In this document: positions 42,216-51,197 of the stretch, piece after piece | Numbering within the stretch: position 1 is the first letter of the stretch | Layout of the letters: every line of letters begins with the position of its first letter | Assembly: GCA_022841475.1 (NCBI GenBank) | Contig: JALHRJ010000002.1 | Location: forward strand, 62,001 to 126,000 | Reading direction: 5' to 3' | Source of the DNA: Cyclobacteriaceae bacterium | GTDB lineage: Bacteria > Bacteroidota > Bacteroidia > Cytophagales > Cyclobacteriaceae | Length of the DNA: 64,000 nt | Notes under the pieces: generated by a model | Told to the model about the DNA's origin: nothing | Database searches by the model: none | What the model saw: only the letters and a program-made list of their open reading frames with translations | Made by a program: the position numbers and the translations under genes

Positions 42216-42547
42216 GATAACCTCTCGACTTTAATTGAGCGAACATAACTTAATATCGTTTCATATATAAAATCAAAACGCGCTTGGTCAATTTTTGATT
42301 CGTAAATGCCAGCTATTTGCAAATCGTCATTAGAAATAAGAGTGCCATATTGATACTGAAAAGTACCAGTTATGATTAGATTGTTATTATTTTCGACACC
42401 ATCCATCCAATCATTACATTGAAACTGAATGGATGCGCTGTTTCCATCTGGTTCAATATCTAACTCAAACGTGCCGCCAAATTGATAACACATAGAGCCA
42501 GTATAACGAAAGCCATACTTAAAAAACTCTCTTTGCATAGTTACCAC
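42200..42547 (-). CDS. Unknown beta-rich protein (paralogue of 39552)
   Basis: 115 residues, beta-rich (YTGSMCYQFGGTFELDIEPD, NDWMDG). Shares the strand-DWxDG-strand layout with the N-terminal half of the 39552 product. Function unknown. Confidence 0.5.
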   Translation of the reverse strand: MVTMQREFFKYGFRYTGSMCYQFGGTFELDIEPDGNSASIQFQCNDWMDGVENNNNLIITGTFQYQYGTLISNDDLQIAGIYESKIDQARFDFIYETILSYVRSIKVERLSWKVY

Positions 42548-42993
42548 TTTCCGTATAAAAGATATTCATATGCGCGACGATATTTTGCCATCCTACTCAT
42601 ATCGTCTGGTGTCATTTTAATACCAGCTAACTCAAAACGAGTATAATCCATATTATCCTCTAAGTCACGCATTTTGACTTCGCGTGTCATTTCGTCTTTG
42701 GCGACACGGACAATATAATTTTCGTATTTTTCATCTTTTTGGCGCGTTAAAATAACCAATCGAGAAACAACATCTTCTGAAAAACCAATTTTCTTAAGAT
42801 TTTCGGCTATTATTTCTGTATCTTCTAGCAAATCATGCATAACTGCTAGTGTTTTTGTACCAATCGTTTTGCAGTTATGCATGACACGCAATAAATGTAG
42901 GATATAAGGTTGACCAACTTTATCGGTTTTGTCGCGAAAGAGTAGCGCAGCAAGCGCTACTCCGTGAGCTAACATTCTTGTTTCTTCTAGCAT
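42541..42993 (-). CDS. SpoT/MESH1-like HD hydrolase
   Basis: 150 residues. HD-domain metal residues are in the order of (p)ppGpp hydrolases: LAHGVALAALLFR, QPYILHLLRVM, VMHDLLEDT and VKMRDLEDNMD. Length equals a stand-alone small alarmone hydrolase; no synthetase domain. Predicted to break down (p)ppGpp or a related nucleotide, relieving the stringent response. Overlaps its downstream neighbour by 7 nt. Confidence 0.8.
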   Translation of the reverse strand: MLEETRMLAHGVALAALLFRDKTDKVGQPYILHLLRVMHNCKTIGTKTLAVMHDLLEDTEIIAENLKKIGFSEDVVSRLVILTRQKDEKYENYIVRVAKDEMTREVKMRDLEDNMDYTRFELAGIKMTPDDMSRMAKYRRAYEYLLYGKW

Positions 42994-43268
42994 TATTCCT
43001 CGCTTAAAAAAGTTTCAATGTAGAACTGAAGCGTTTCGTTAAATTCTTCTTCGTTAACATTGTTGATGTATCCATTCGGCAAAGACGCCATATTCATATA
43101 AACGAAGATGTTACTGAAAATGTCGTTATCAAACTGAACCGCAACGACCAAATCAACCTCGACAAACCCCGAACCAGTTTGAGCTTTTTCACGGACATCA
43201 ACGAAATCGAAATCGCTATAATCAAACCAATTCCATTCACCGTTGCTGTACGAGTAAATCAGGTTCAC
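42993..43268 (-). CDS. Unknown small protein
   Basis: 91 residues, acidic, beta-rich (SGFVEVDLVVAVQFDNDIFS). First gene behind the promoter at 43302, overlapping the HD gene by 1 nt. Function not recognised. Confidence 0.55.
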   Translation of the reverse strand: MNLIYSYSNGEWNWFDYSDFDFVDVREKAQTGSGFVEVDLVVAVQFDNDIFSNIFVYMNMASLPNGYINNVNEEEFNETLQFYIETFLSEE

Positions 43269-43301
43269 GATAGCATCCTTTGCACAATTGAATATACAAT
43301 C

Positions 43302-43329
43302 ATTATAGCTTAATTCGTTACATTGTCAA
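43302..43329 (-). promoter_or_regulatory. Promoter TTGACA-N16-TATAAT
   Basis: Perfect consensus; heads the 42993-41898 operon. Confidence 0.88.
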
Positions 43330-43333
43330 GGAT

Positions 43334-44782
43334 TTAACTTCCGTCACCTATCCACTTTTTGTTATGGGCTGCAACTCGATTAAAATTTTCAAGTGCTAAC
43401 GAATCTAAAAAAGTGATGTGTATAGTATTTTTCATGAAGAACCGTACTTCAAAAAAATCACTTCGAATTTTTTCTAAATATAGACTGGGATTCTTTCTAT
43501 TATCATTCAAAAATAAAGTTCTGTGCTTAACAACATCTTCGAGTTTTGTTATATCTTCATAATTAATACCTGTTAAATAACACATCACTTTATCTAAATC
43601 ACGATAAAACTCTTGCGCTCTTGAATTAAGTGTCCATAGTTTAGGCTTCTTCATATATTCGACACCGTTAGGAATGATGATTTTATCGGGAACTTTATAA
43701 AATTTATTTGTTACCCATCCCTCGCTGTGTATTTTATTTTTGGCATGGTAGCTAGTACACTTGTCAAATATATCCACAATCGAATTAATTAAGATTTCAT
43801 CTAAGTTGAAATAAAACTGCTCAAGAACATTCATGATATTCTTAACATTGAATGCCATAGTCGAATGATTTTCTTGAAACTCGAAGAATGTTTTCTGAAA
43901 GCTACTGGTAGTTTTTCGCCCCAATTGTGTTTTTTCAAATACGTATTTCCAAAAATCGCGCTTTAAATCATCAACGAGTTTATTTAATGTGTCGGATGAA
44001 CGAGTGACATCATCTAATTCACCTTCTCCCAAGCGAACAACATCCTTTACTAAGTATTGATACTTCTTGGTTAATTTATGACGCTCCGCTAAAACTTTTG
44101 TGGCTGCATTAAATTGTGCAACAATAGCTGAAATAACATCGTTAGTCGCTAAAAAATTTCCATCAAAGTTAGTTTCAAGTTCATCGTATTCCGGTTCATA
44201 CATCAAATTCTCAAAATAATCCTTTGATGGCATTTCTTTGTGAAGCCAAACAATAGCAACTTCAACATCGGTTGGTCTTTCAGAATTATGAAATACGGGG
44301 CCAACAATTTCATAGCGCCCATAACTTTCGATAAGATTCATCAATACCGTTCTATTTGCCGAATAAGGATTTAATATAGTCTGTGCATTAAGCAAACAAA
44401 CTATATCGCCCTTGTAAAGAACTTCCCATGCCTTTAAGAGATGGTCAGTGCCATTTGAAAACGGCGGATTCATTATAATTAGATCGAATAAATAACCCTC
44501 GTTATAAGTCAAAAAATCAGAATCTATAATCTTAACACCCAATCCGCCAAGAATATATCGCAGATCAGTTTCTAATTCGATACAATAAATATTAGTTTTA
44601 TGTACACGATATTTCTCGATTAAATGCTTAACAATGTCGCCCTTACCCGCACTTGGTTCGAGTATCTTTCGATATGGCAAGTATCGTGATCGAATGTAAT
44701 CTGCTGTTTCCTTATCGTACAACGGGTCAAGCATTCGATCAATTACTTCTGGCGGGGTTGGATAAAAATCCTCGTTAAACAT
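43334..44782 (-). CDS. N6-adenine-type DNA methyltransferase
   Basis: 482 residues. YPTPPEVIDRMLDPL, SAM-binding KILEPSAGKGDIVKHL, catalytic IIMNPPFSNGTDHLLKAW. The C-terminal ~250 residues are helical and unassigned. Order I then IV suits gamma-class N6-adenine enzymes. Similar phage enzymes modify their own DNA. Four bp from the IMPDH gene. Confidence 0.85.
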   Translation of the reverse strand: MFNEDFYPTPPEVIDRMLDPLYDKETADYIRSRYLPYRKILEPSAGKGDIVKHLIEKYRVHKTNIYCIELETDLRYILGGLGVKIIDSDFLTYNEGYLFDLIIMNPPFSNGTDHLLKAWEVLYKGDIVCLLNAQTILNPYSANRTVLMNLIESYGRYEIVGPVFHNSERPTDVEVAIVWLHKEMPSKDYFENLMYEPEYDELETNFDGNFLATNDVISAIVAQFNAATKVLAERHKLTKKYQYLVKDVVRLGEGELDDVTRSSDTLNKLVDDLKRDFWKYVFEKTQLGRKTTSSFQKTFFEFQENHSTMAFNVKNIMNVLEQFYFNLDEILINSIVDIFDKCTSYHAKNKIHSEGWVTNKFYKVPDKIIIPNGVEYMKKPKLWTLNSRAQEFYRDLDKVMCYLTGINYEDITKLEDVVKHRTLFLNDNRKNPSLYLEKIRSDFFEVRFFMKNTIHITFLDSLALENFNRVAAHNKKWIGDGS

Positions 44783-44785
44783 AAC

Positions 44786-46249
44786 TTACTCTCCCAATGG
44801 GCGTTTTTGTTCTGGGTTATAGGTATGAGACACAATAAACTGCGCGTTATTATGGAATTCTGGTATAGATCGAGAATTAGTATAACTCATTGCAGAAAGT
44901 AAGCCGCCACGTAAATAATAAATAACATCAACAGCATTTCCCTTATAAGGAGTTAAAACATTGCGCCCTTCAGGTGCATATTCTCTCATGTTAGTTGTAG
45001 TTTCACCTAATTCTTGACGCTTTGCAGTCGCTAATTTAGAAGCCATTCCTCGAACTCGTTTGTGCATTGTTTTGTTTACAATCTCAATTTCGCCAGGGCT
45101 TTCTTTCGTTCCGGCTAACATAGAACCAACCATCACTGCATTTGCACCAGCACCAATGGCTTTTGCAAAGTCGGCAGGCTTACGTACACCACCATCAGCG
45201 ATTAGATAACAGGGTGTTTGTTGTTTATATATATACTCAGCCATATTTAAAATAGCTGTTATTTGAGGCACACCAACACCAGCAACATCCCGTGTTTCAC
45301 AAACAAATCCAGCAGAAATCCCACCTTTAATTCCATCTGCACCCGAATCAATCAGATATTTCACACCTTCAACCGTAGCAACATTTCCAGCTATAATTGG
45401 TGTCGTAACATTATTTATAACCTTTAATTCATATAACATTTCAGCGGTATAATCCAATCCGCCGTGAGCAATATCAAGTACCAATACATCCACCTGTGCG
45501 TCAATTAAGGCAAGTGCGCGTTCGACTTCTTTCTTTTGAACACCAATAGCTGCACCAACCATTAAGCGTCCATATTTGTCTAACGCCGCATCGGGGTATC
45601 GTTCATAATATTCATAATCTTTTAATGTATAAACCCCTCTTAACTTACCGTCTTTTCGAACAAGCGGAAGTTTTTGTATTCTATTTGTACGCATGATATG
45701 GATTGCCATAGCGCTTGTCACATCTTCTGTGGCTAATATCATATCATCCCGATGAGTCATAACGCTTGAAACTAAATTATTTTTGCCTTCATCAGCTTCT
45801 ATGTCTCGCGTAGTAATTATTCCAGAAAAATCACCATTGTACAAATCGTTATCGTAAACAATTATGTAACCACGTTTGCGACGGTTTAATAATTCTTTGG
45901 CGTCGTTAATTGAAGCATTTCTCGAAATAACTGGGGGGTGTTCTTCGATTAATCGCATCCGTTCTTTAACAAGTGAAACCTCGTGCGCTTGTTGCTTAAT
46001 TGGCATAAAGCGATGAATAACACCTAACCCGCCACGAAAAGCCATCTCCATTGCCATTTCGTGTTCGGTAACAGTGTCCATGTTTGCTGACAGAATCGGT
46101 AATTTAATCTTTGGCATACCATTTGCAATATAGGTTGAAGTATCAATTTCTCTGTTATAACGAGAACGAATAGATGACAAGCGAGGCAGTATTAATACAT
46201 CGTCAAAAGCATAACCAACTCCAACGATTTTACTTTCGTAAGGGTTCAA
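44786..46249 (-). CDS. guaB: IMP dehydrogenase
   Basis: 487 residues, full bacterial length. TYIANGMPKIKLPILSANMD start, two CBS domains in the middle (~95-210), NAD/IMP loop GADGIKGGISAGFVCETR with the catalytic Cys (usual form GIGPGSICTTR), DGGVRKPADFAKAIGAGAN, and the flap. Converts IMP to XMP, the committed step to GTP. The active-site loop deviates from the usual consensus but the Cys and flanking residues are kept. Rare in phages. Confidence 0.93.
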   Translation of the reverse strand: MNPYESKIVGVGYAFDDVLILPRLSSIRSRYNREIDTSTYIANGMPKIKLPILSANMDTVTEHEMAMEMAFRGGLGVIHRFMPIKQQAHEVSLVKERMRLIEEHPPVISRNASINDAKELLNRRKRGYIIVYDNDLYNGDFSGIITTRDIEADEGKNNLVSSVMTHRDDMILATEDVTSAMAIHIMRTNRIQKLPLVRKDGKLRGVYTLKDYEYYERYPDAALDKYGRLMVGAAIGVQKKEVERALALIDAQVDVLVLDIAHGGLDYTAEMLYELKVINNVTTPIIAGNVATVEGVKYLIDSGADGIKGGISAGFVCETRDVAGVGVPQITAILNMAEYIYKQQTPCYLIADGGVRKPADFAKAIGAGANAVMVGSMLAGTKESPGEIEIVNKTMHKRVRGMASKLATAKRQELGETTTNMREYAPEGRNVLTPYKGNAVDVIYYLRGGLLSAMSYTNSRSIPEFHNNAQFIVSHTYNPEQKRPLGE

Positions 46250-46343
46250 TTTACTATTCCTTTTTAATTAAATTCTAATATTCATCGCGCTCGGCGTTTT
46301 TAGCGCAAATCAAAGCACCAAGAAGTGTTAGTTGCGTCACCCT

Positions 46344-46604
46344 CTAGTATCCATCCCTGTTTTCTGCCGGAATTTGAGCATTGGCAACAAGTTTGTATTT
46401 TCCAAGCGCCCTAAGTGTATTTGTATTGATATGGTGGGGCGGGGTTTGCAAAAAAGTGCAAGCAAAATTATCGCGCTTAAACAATTTCATTAAGGCTATT
46501 TTCATGGGAAATGTTAACTTATGAAATAAATCATAATTAACATCGTCATAATATTTGTTGTCGATGTGATCAAAAAGATAAAGGGGTCTTTCTCGATTTT
46601 TCAA
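46344..46604 (-). CDS. Unknown small protein
   Basis: 86 residues, no motif; overlaps the upstream gene by 4 nt. Function not recognised. Confidence 0.45.
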   Translation of the reverse strand: MKNRERPLYLFDHIDNKYYDDVNYDLFHKLTFPMKIALMKLFKRDNFACTFLQTPPHHINTNTLRALGKYKLVANAQIPAENRDGY

Positions 46605-46807
46605 TATACATGCTCCAAAAGAATTAACAAATAAGTGTTTCCAAGTTCATTTGAATACAAAATGTTTCCGTTGTTATAGCGAGAAACATCAATTCTTGCC
46701 CCACCTATATTTTCCAGAACATAATGGATTGCATCGGATAACTCCAAAATTTCAAAATACAAATTGTTTGAAACGTGCTTAATTAAGTATTTCTGGTTCA
46801 TGTGCAA
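46601..46807 (-). CDS. Unknown small protein
   Basis: 68 residues, strand/helix mix (LIKHVSNNLYFEILELSDAI). Overlaps the upstream paralogue gene by up to 29 nt. Function not recognised. Confidence 0.45.
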   Translation of the reverse strand: MHMNQKYLIKHVSNNLYFEILELSDAIHYVLENIGGARIDVSRYNNGNILYSNELGNTYLLILLEHVY

Positions 46808-46979
46808 TCAACACCCAAATTTCCCAACGTTCCTCGAAGTTGCTATCGGGATTATCTTTAATCCACTCACCTATTTGCAACAAATAGGTTCTTATCTGTT
46901 GGTCATTGTGTTTATTAGTATTGAACTTTTCAGCTTGACGCTCACAACCCTCAGCGTCAAGCGTGAATACTCTATTCAT
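46779..46979 (-). CDS. Small protein, paralogue of its upstream neighbour
   Basis: 66 residues from the ATG at 46979, which overlaps the neighbour's end by 8 nt. Pattern FTLDAEGCERQAEKFN...IGEWIKDNPDSNFEERWEIW matches the 46972 product position by position. Product of a local tandem duplication; function unknown. Confidence 0.6.
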   Translation of the reverse strand: MNRVFTLDAEGCERQAEKFNTNKHNDQQIRTYLLQIGEWIKDNPDSNFEERWEIWVLIAHEPEILN

Positions 46980-47187
46980 CGTGTGATTCCCAACTGGGCG
47001 TATTAACGATTTTTGAAAAAGCGTTCCAACGTTCATCGTATGTGGACAATGAATTTTTATCAATCCATCGTGCCATTGCTAACCAGTTTCTTCTGATTAG
47101 TCTGTCTGCATCATTATCAAGAACGAAAAAATCAGCTTTTTCGCGACATTCAGCAGCAGACAAAATAAATTGTGGTTTATTTGTCAT
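46972..47187 (-). CDS. Small protein, tandem paralogue
   Basis: 71 residues: FILSAAECREKADFFVLDND, ARWIDKNSLSTYDERWNAF. Shares FxL-A--C---A--F, WI--N-S---ERW with the next gene. First gene behind the weak promoter at 47222. Confidence 0.6.
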   Translation of the reverse strand: MTNKPQFILSAAECREKADFFVLDNDADRLIRRNWLAMARWIDKNSLSTYDERWNAFSKIVNTPSWESHDE

Positions 47188-47221
47188 TTATTAATTTTCC
47201 TTTTTTAACGATAACAAGATT

Positions 47222-47250
47222 ATGATAACGCAATCAAAAGAAAAATACAA
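47222..47250 (-). promoter_or_regulatory. Weak promoter TTGTAT-N17-TATCAT
   Basis: Upstream of the paralogue pair. Confidence 0.45.
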
Positions 47251-47257
47251 TGGTATG

Positions 47258-47506
47258 TTACCAAAAATCATTGTTAAAAACGTGAATTACTCTTTTTTCC
47301 TTGTTGAAAATTGGGAAACAACTCCATTTTTCACAAATTATCTCAATAAACTTTTCGAATGATTCACATTCAACTTTCAGATTCAACAAGCGAAGTTGAC
47401 TTGATGCTTCCTTGACCGACAAATCAACACTCCAATTTGTTCCTTGAGTTGCAATAGTCAGTGCTTCAATCAGTTTAACATTTGTTAAATTAATTTTACG
47501 GAGCAA
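47258..47506 (-). CDS. Unknown small protein
   Basis: 82 residues, helix-strand mix (LRKINLTNVKLIEALTIATQ), reminiscent of a secretin/STN-like half fold but too short to assign. Overlaps the upstream gene by 11 nt. Confidence 0.5.
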   Translation of the reverse strand: MLRKINLTNVKLIEALTIATQGTNWSVDLSVKEASSQLRLLNLKVECESFEKFIEIICEKWSCFPIFNKEKRVIHVFNNDFW

Positions 47507-47774
47507 TTCCTGTCTCCCAATCGTACATTTGTTCAGTGCTTCCCGTTGGATTTTCGTAACTATGAATGACAGTTTGGTAACTATCGCCCAAAAGATTTCT
47601 AAGCGCTTGGTCTAGTGTATACATTTTGTGGTGTGCGCCATCGAATGTTCCGTATTCAAAAATCGTAATAATAGTTTCTCGAATACGATTAACCAATTCT
47701 TCTCGGCTCAATGAACTAAAATCAACGGTTGCACTGTCGTTATCATCAAAATAAATTGTTACAGTATCACTCAT
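47496..47774 (-). CDS. Unknown small acidic protein
   Basis: 92 residues, acidic (TIYFDDNDSATVDFSSLSRE). Overlaps the upstream gene by 4 nt. Function not recognised. Confidence 0.5.
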   Translation of the reverse strand: MSDTVTIYFDDNDSATVDFSSLSREELVNRIRETIITIFEYGTFDGAHHKMYTLDQALRNLLGDSYQTVIHSYENPTGSTEQMYDWETGIAP

Positions 47775-48202
47775 TTTCCTTCTCCCTTTACCGCGTTATA
47801 AATAAATTTACCCAATTCAATCATGGCCTTACGAGATACACCAACTAAAGGCTTGTTGCCACCGCGCCGAAAGCCAAACGCGTCTTCAGCAAACAAAAAT
47901 ACCATCCTACTCTTACGTAATTCAAAACAAGTTAAGCGGTGAAAAAAATCTTTTCTAACAACATAATATATTAAGCGAGATGTATGTCTGTCAACTATGG
48001 TTTCGCTATCTACATCGTAATCGCTAGGCATTTGCAATATAGCTGCGTTCTTTTGGTCGTCAACTGAGCGATAAGTTAGTGTGTATTGCTTTTGAGATAG
48101 TTTTCCAAGCCTAGATAACCTCTCATTATTTTTCACGACTCTAGCTTTTGCTTCTTCTTCATGTTCAAGAGTTAACGTTATGTTTGGTGTGATTTCACTC
48201 AT
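47771..48202 (-). CDS. Unknown protein
   Basis: 143 residues, alpha/beta with a basic C-terminus (FRRGGNKPLVGVSRKAMIEL). Overlaps both neighbours. Function not recognised. Confidence 0.55.
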   Translation of the reverse strand: MSEITPNITLTLEHEEEAKARVVKNNERLSRLGKLSQKQYTLTYRSVDDQKNAAILQMPSDYDVDSETIVDRHTSRLIYYVVRKDFFHRLTCFELRKSRMVFLFAEDAFGFRRGGNKPLVGVSRKAMIELGKFIYNAVKGEGK

Positions 48203-48635
48203 GGGAAAATTCTTTCAGATTATCGCAATTGACCAAACTAAGTATTTTTTGCGCTTGCAATGCATCGTAGCCCAAGTCAATTATAATATTTTCAGATTCG
48301 CTATTGATAGAAGGATAGACCTCAAGAGTATATCGAACATCAAGCGCATTGGGGTGAATATCTTGTCTAATATAACTCAAACAATCGTTATCTAAATTAA
48401 TTCCGTTTGTTTTTGTTAGTTGTGTCCATGTTCTGCGGATATGAATAGCAGCAACACGTTGTAACTCGTAATATACAGCATAAGCATCAGAAATTGCTCT
48501 TGAAACAAGCACCTTAGTGTGATTATTTTGAGGGAGAGTAATTAGTTTTTCAACAAGGTTTCTTGTATCATTTATGTTACTGTAAATTTCCTGAAGTATC
48601 TGTTCTTTGTCTTCTGTCATTTTTTTTACTTTCAT
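48195..48635 (-). CDS. Unknown helical protein
   Basis: 146 residues from the ATG at 48635 (or 141 from 48620); upstream in-frame codons lie inside the tRNA-Ser gene and are excluded. Helical (EQILQEIYSNINDTRNLVEK). Function not recognised. Confidence 0.55.
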   Translation of the reverse strand: MKVKKMTEDKEQILQEIYSNINDTRNLVEKLITLPQNNHTKVLVSRAISDAYAVYYELQRVAAIHIRRTWTQLTKTNGINLDNDCLSYIRQDIHPNALDVRYTLEVYPSINSESENIIIDLGYDALQAQKILSLVNCDNLKEFSHE

Positions 48636-48645
48636 TGTTTTTAAG

Positions 48646-48735
48646 CGGAAGCCGTGAGACTCGAACTCACACCGGACTCGTCGCCCGGACATCAGTTTTC
48701 AAGACTGTTACGTTGCCAAATTCCGTCAGACTTCC
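48646..48735 (-). tRNA. tRNA-Ser(UGA)
   Basis: Acceptor GGAAGTC/GGCTTCC, anticodon loop CTTGAAA, long variable arm of class II, T-arm GTGAG-TTCGAGT-CTCAC, discriminator G. Confidence 0.95.
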
Positions 48736-48806
48736 AATTGCACTGCCTTAATATCGATTTTGCCTGTCAAACAAGTTGACCCAATTCTTCTAATTCAACT
48801 AACATC

Positions 48807-49013
48807 TTATCTCGCTCCCTCTAACAAATGTCGAGCGATACGAATCGACATATAAGATGATAACAAGAAAAATACACAAAGCATAACCGTATTGAGTTCA
48901 ATTGTAGCATTGTTACCATCCCAACTGTTATTTGAAAAAACAGTATAATGAGCCACAAAAAACATAATCAAACTATAGATTGAAAAAAGCGCCGCAGCTA
49001 TGTAACGAAACAT
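48807..49013 (-). CDS. Small membrane protein
   Basis: 68 residues with two hydrophobic segments (FRYIAAALFSIYSLIMFFVA; TVMLCVFFLLSSYMSI). Own strong promoter at 49037. Two-helix topology could suit a holin or exclusion protein, but nothing else supports this. Confidence 0.6.
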   Translation of the reverse strand: MFRYIAAALFSIYSLIMFFVAHYTVFSNNSWDGNNATIELNTVMLCVFFLLSSYMSIRIARHLLEGAR

Positions 49014-49036
49014 TTATCTCTCCTTTATACAATTGA

Positions 49037-49064
49037 ATTATAGCTAAAAGCATTAAATAGTCAA
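49037..49064 (-). promoter_or_regulatory. Promoter TTGACT-N16-TATAAT
   Basis: Drives the small membrane protein and tRNA-Ser. Confidence 0.85.
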
Positions 49065-49852
49065 GCCTTTTGTTTTTGCAATGCGCTTTCTATTCTTCTT
49101 TCAGCTTCTATGCAATATTGTTCATTAACCTCGCTGCCAATATAATGTCTTTGATTTAATGCAGCGACTTTAGCTGTCGTTCCTGAACCCATAAACGGGT
49201 CATAAATTATATCGCAGGGGTTACTCCATGAAATCAACTGGTCATAAACCAATTGCTCTGGGAACGGTGCGTTATGCTTGGTCTTGTCGTTATTTCCAAC
49301 CCCATAAGTGAATATATTCGAATGAATTTTAGTAGAATTAACAACTGTAATTTCATCGCGCCTTCTGCCACTATAAGTTTCTTCATTTGCTTTTGATACA
49401 GCACGATTCTTTTTCGTACCAACTGATTTACAAGGTATCCTTATAGGGTTAAAAGTTTTTGGTTTTCCCTTGCTAAAAACAAACATATACTCAAATGATT
49501 GTTCATAGCGCCTATGAGACAATGGAACAGGATTACTTTTTTGGTAAATCATTGTATCGTACAGATTAAACCCAATTTGCTTAAAATACAATGCCTGTTT
49601 AAAACTCGTTCCACTTTCTGTTCCGTTTCGGGTTGAGTCTGCTACAACCCATATAATAACCCCACCTTGCTTCATAACGCGATAGAGTTCGTTCGCAATT
49701 GGCTCGAATTTGAAGACATAACCGCCGTATTTGCGTAAATCATCATAGGGAGGCGATGTTATCACCAAGTCGATATAATTCTCCGCCATTTTGCCCATTG
49801 TTACAAGACAATCTTCGGCATAAATTTTATCAAATAACAAGTTATCACTCAT
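49061..49852 (-). CDS. Beta-class DNA methyltransferase
   Basis: 263 residues. Catalytic LVITSPPYDDLRKYG near residue 33 precedes SAM-binding DPFMGSGTTAKVAA near 218, the beta-class order of N4-cytosine/N6-adenine enzymes. No endonuclease partner nearby. Overlaps the upstream gene by 8 nt. Confidence 0.9.
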   Translation of the reverse strand: MSDNLLFDKIYAEDCLVTMGKMAENYIDLVITSPPYDDLRKYGGYVFKFEPIANELYRVMKQGGVIIWVVADSTRNGTESGTSFKQALYFKQIGFNLYDTMIYQKSNPVPLSHRRYEQSFEYMFVFSKGKPKTFNPIRIPCKSVGTKKNRAVSKANEETYSGRRRDEITVVNSTKIHSNIFTYGVGNNDKTKHNAPFPEQLVYDQLISWSNPCDIIYDPFMGSGTTAKVAALNQRHYIGSEVNEQYCIEAERRIESALQKQKA

Positions 49853-50081
49853 CGTAATAAGAACGCTCTATAATAAAATCGAGTTCATTGCTGTTGAACG
49901 GAAAATCAATAACAGTGCAACCAAGTTTATCGTACATAAAACAAACGCCATTCTCAGTTAGTTCAAATGTGATTCCATAGGTCGCAAAGTAAACCAAAAG
50001 ATTTAATTCGTCAAATTCATCATCCGGGCCTAATTCGATTTTGTAGTATCTACAAATATCTTGAATGTTATTAATCTGCAT
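49845..50081 (-). CDS. Unknown small acidic protein
   Basis: 78 residues, acidic (RYYKIELGPDDEFDELNLLV). Coupled to the methyltransferase by overlap. Function not recognised. Confidence 0.5.
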   Translation of the reverse strand: MQINNIQDICRYYKIELGPDDEFDELNLLVYFATYGITFELTENGVCFMYDKLGCTVIDFPFNSNELDFIIERSYYDE

Positions 50082-50415
50082 TTGATGTTAGTCCTGCTCG
50101 TTCTAAAATCATATTCATGACCTTGTTTAGAATATGTTCTTCATCAACCATTTTGCTAAGAAATGCTAGATTGTTTCCGCACAATGTATTGTTAAGAAAA
50201 TATCCGCTATAAAAAATATGTTCAACATATGGCAAAGTATGATCTGACTCAAATTTAGTTAAGATATATTCGATTTTAATATTAACATTTGCACGAGTTA
50301 ATTTTAGACTCGTTTTATATACAATAGCCTTATGTCCATTAAAAGTTTCAATTATATTTTCTTCTAATATCACAGTTACTTTTAACCTTTGTCTACAATT
50401 GAATTGTTGAACCAC
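50071..50415 (-). CDS. Unknown protein
   Basis: 114 residues, beta-rich then helical. Overlaps both neighbours. Function not recognised. Confidence 0.5.
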   Translation of the reverse strand: MVQQFNCRQRLKVTVILEENIIETFNGHKAIVYKTSLKLTRANVNIKIEYILTKFESDHTLPYVEHIFYSGYFLNNTLCGNNLAFLSKMVDEEHILNKVMNMILERAGLTSNAD

Positions 50416-50990
50416 AATTGAACTTCACGAAAATCGACACTGCTGTCATAACACAAGAAACGAACACGCGGGCATGGCAATCCTTTATCTTTACCATGTT
50501 CATCAAGAAATGCAATAACATTATAATTATTTTCATCCAGAAAAACCGAGAAGTCAAATCGCTCCATCGAATTGTTTTTATTTTTGTTCATCCCAATGAA
50601 TGCCTCATCGAGATTTGACGGAGTATTGTTTAACACTTCGCGACAATAATGAAACATGGAATGTGATTGCGTAATGTTATTATCGTTATCAATTTGTGTA
50701 ATAGCGTAATCTTTTTCGTGTTGACTACCAATCTCGCGTTTGTGAAAAACGAAATAAAAAACACTATCAAGTTGATTGAATTCTGGAATAGTTGTCGGCT
50801 CAGGCGGGATGTATTGCGGAATAACATGTGGCATAAACTGTTGTTCAACTGGAACAGGCGACAAATTTTCAAAACCCGGTGGAATCAGGTTAAAAGAATT
50901 TTCGATTGGCGCAGTAGACATTTTCTTTTTTGAAGCTGTATAAGCTGTGCCGCCAAACATATCGAGAATATCACCAATATTCTTAACCAT
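50382..50990 (-). CDS. Unknown protein with Pro-rich segment
   Basis: 202 residues. Residues ~30-70 are Pro/Gln-rich (PVPVEQQFMPHVIPQYIPPE); the rest is alpha/beta with acidic runs. Function not recognised. Confidence 0.55.
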   Translation of the reverse strand: MVKNIGDILDMFGGTAYTASKKKMSTAPIENSFNLIPPGFENLSPVPVEQQFMPHVIPQYIPPEPTTIPEFNQLDSVFYFVFHKREIGSQHEKDYAITQIDNDNNITQSHSMFHYCREVLNNTPSNLDEAFIGMNKNKNNSMERFDFSVFLDENNYNVIAFLDEHGKDKGLPCPRVRFLCYDSSVDFREVQLWFNNSIVDKG

Positions 50991-51018
50991 GAATTTATTC
51001 CTTAATTAAAAACTTTAG

Positions 51019-51089
51019 CTGCGGCGACTGGATTTGCACCAATATTCGCGGGTTCAAAGCCCGATGTCCTGCTATTGAACGACACCGCA
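51019..51089 (-). tRNA. tRNA-Gln(UUG)
   Basis: Acceptor TGCGGTG/CGCCGCA with the U1-A72 pair typical of tRNA-Gln, anticodon loop CTTTGAA, discriminator G. Confidence 0.93.
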
Positions 51090-51093
51090 TCAA

Positions 51094-51167
51094 TCGGGGT
51101 GAGAAGATTCGAACTTCCAACAAACAGTTTCTAAGACTGCTTCCTCTGCCAGTTGGGATACACCCCG
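51094..51167 (-). tRNA. tRNA-Leu(UAG) with short variable loop
   Basis: Acceptor CGGGGTG/CACCCCG, anticodon loop CTTAGAA, T-arm GGAAG-TTCGAAT-CTTCT, discriminator A. The variable loop is only five bases, unlike the long arm of normal bacterial tRNA-Leu. Confidence 0.88.
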
Positions 51168-51197
51168 TATCGTGAATTGCTATTTCAGATTCAATTC

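Noticed and set aside
48636-48692. Upstream start for the 48195 gene
   Set aside because: The extra codons lie inside tRNA-Ser and have no ribosome site.
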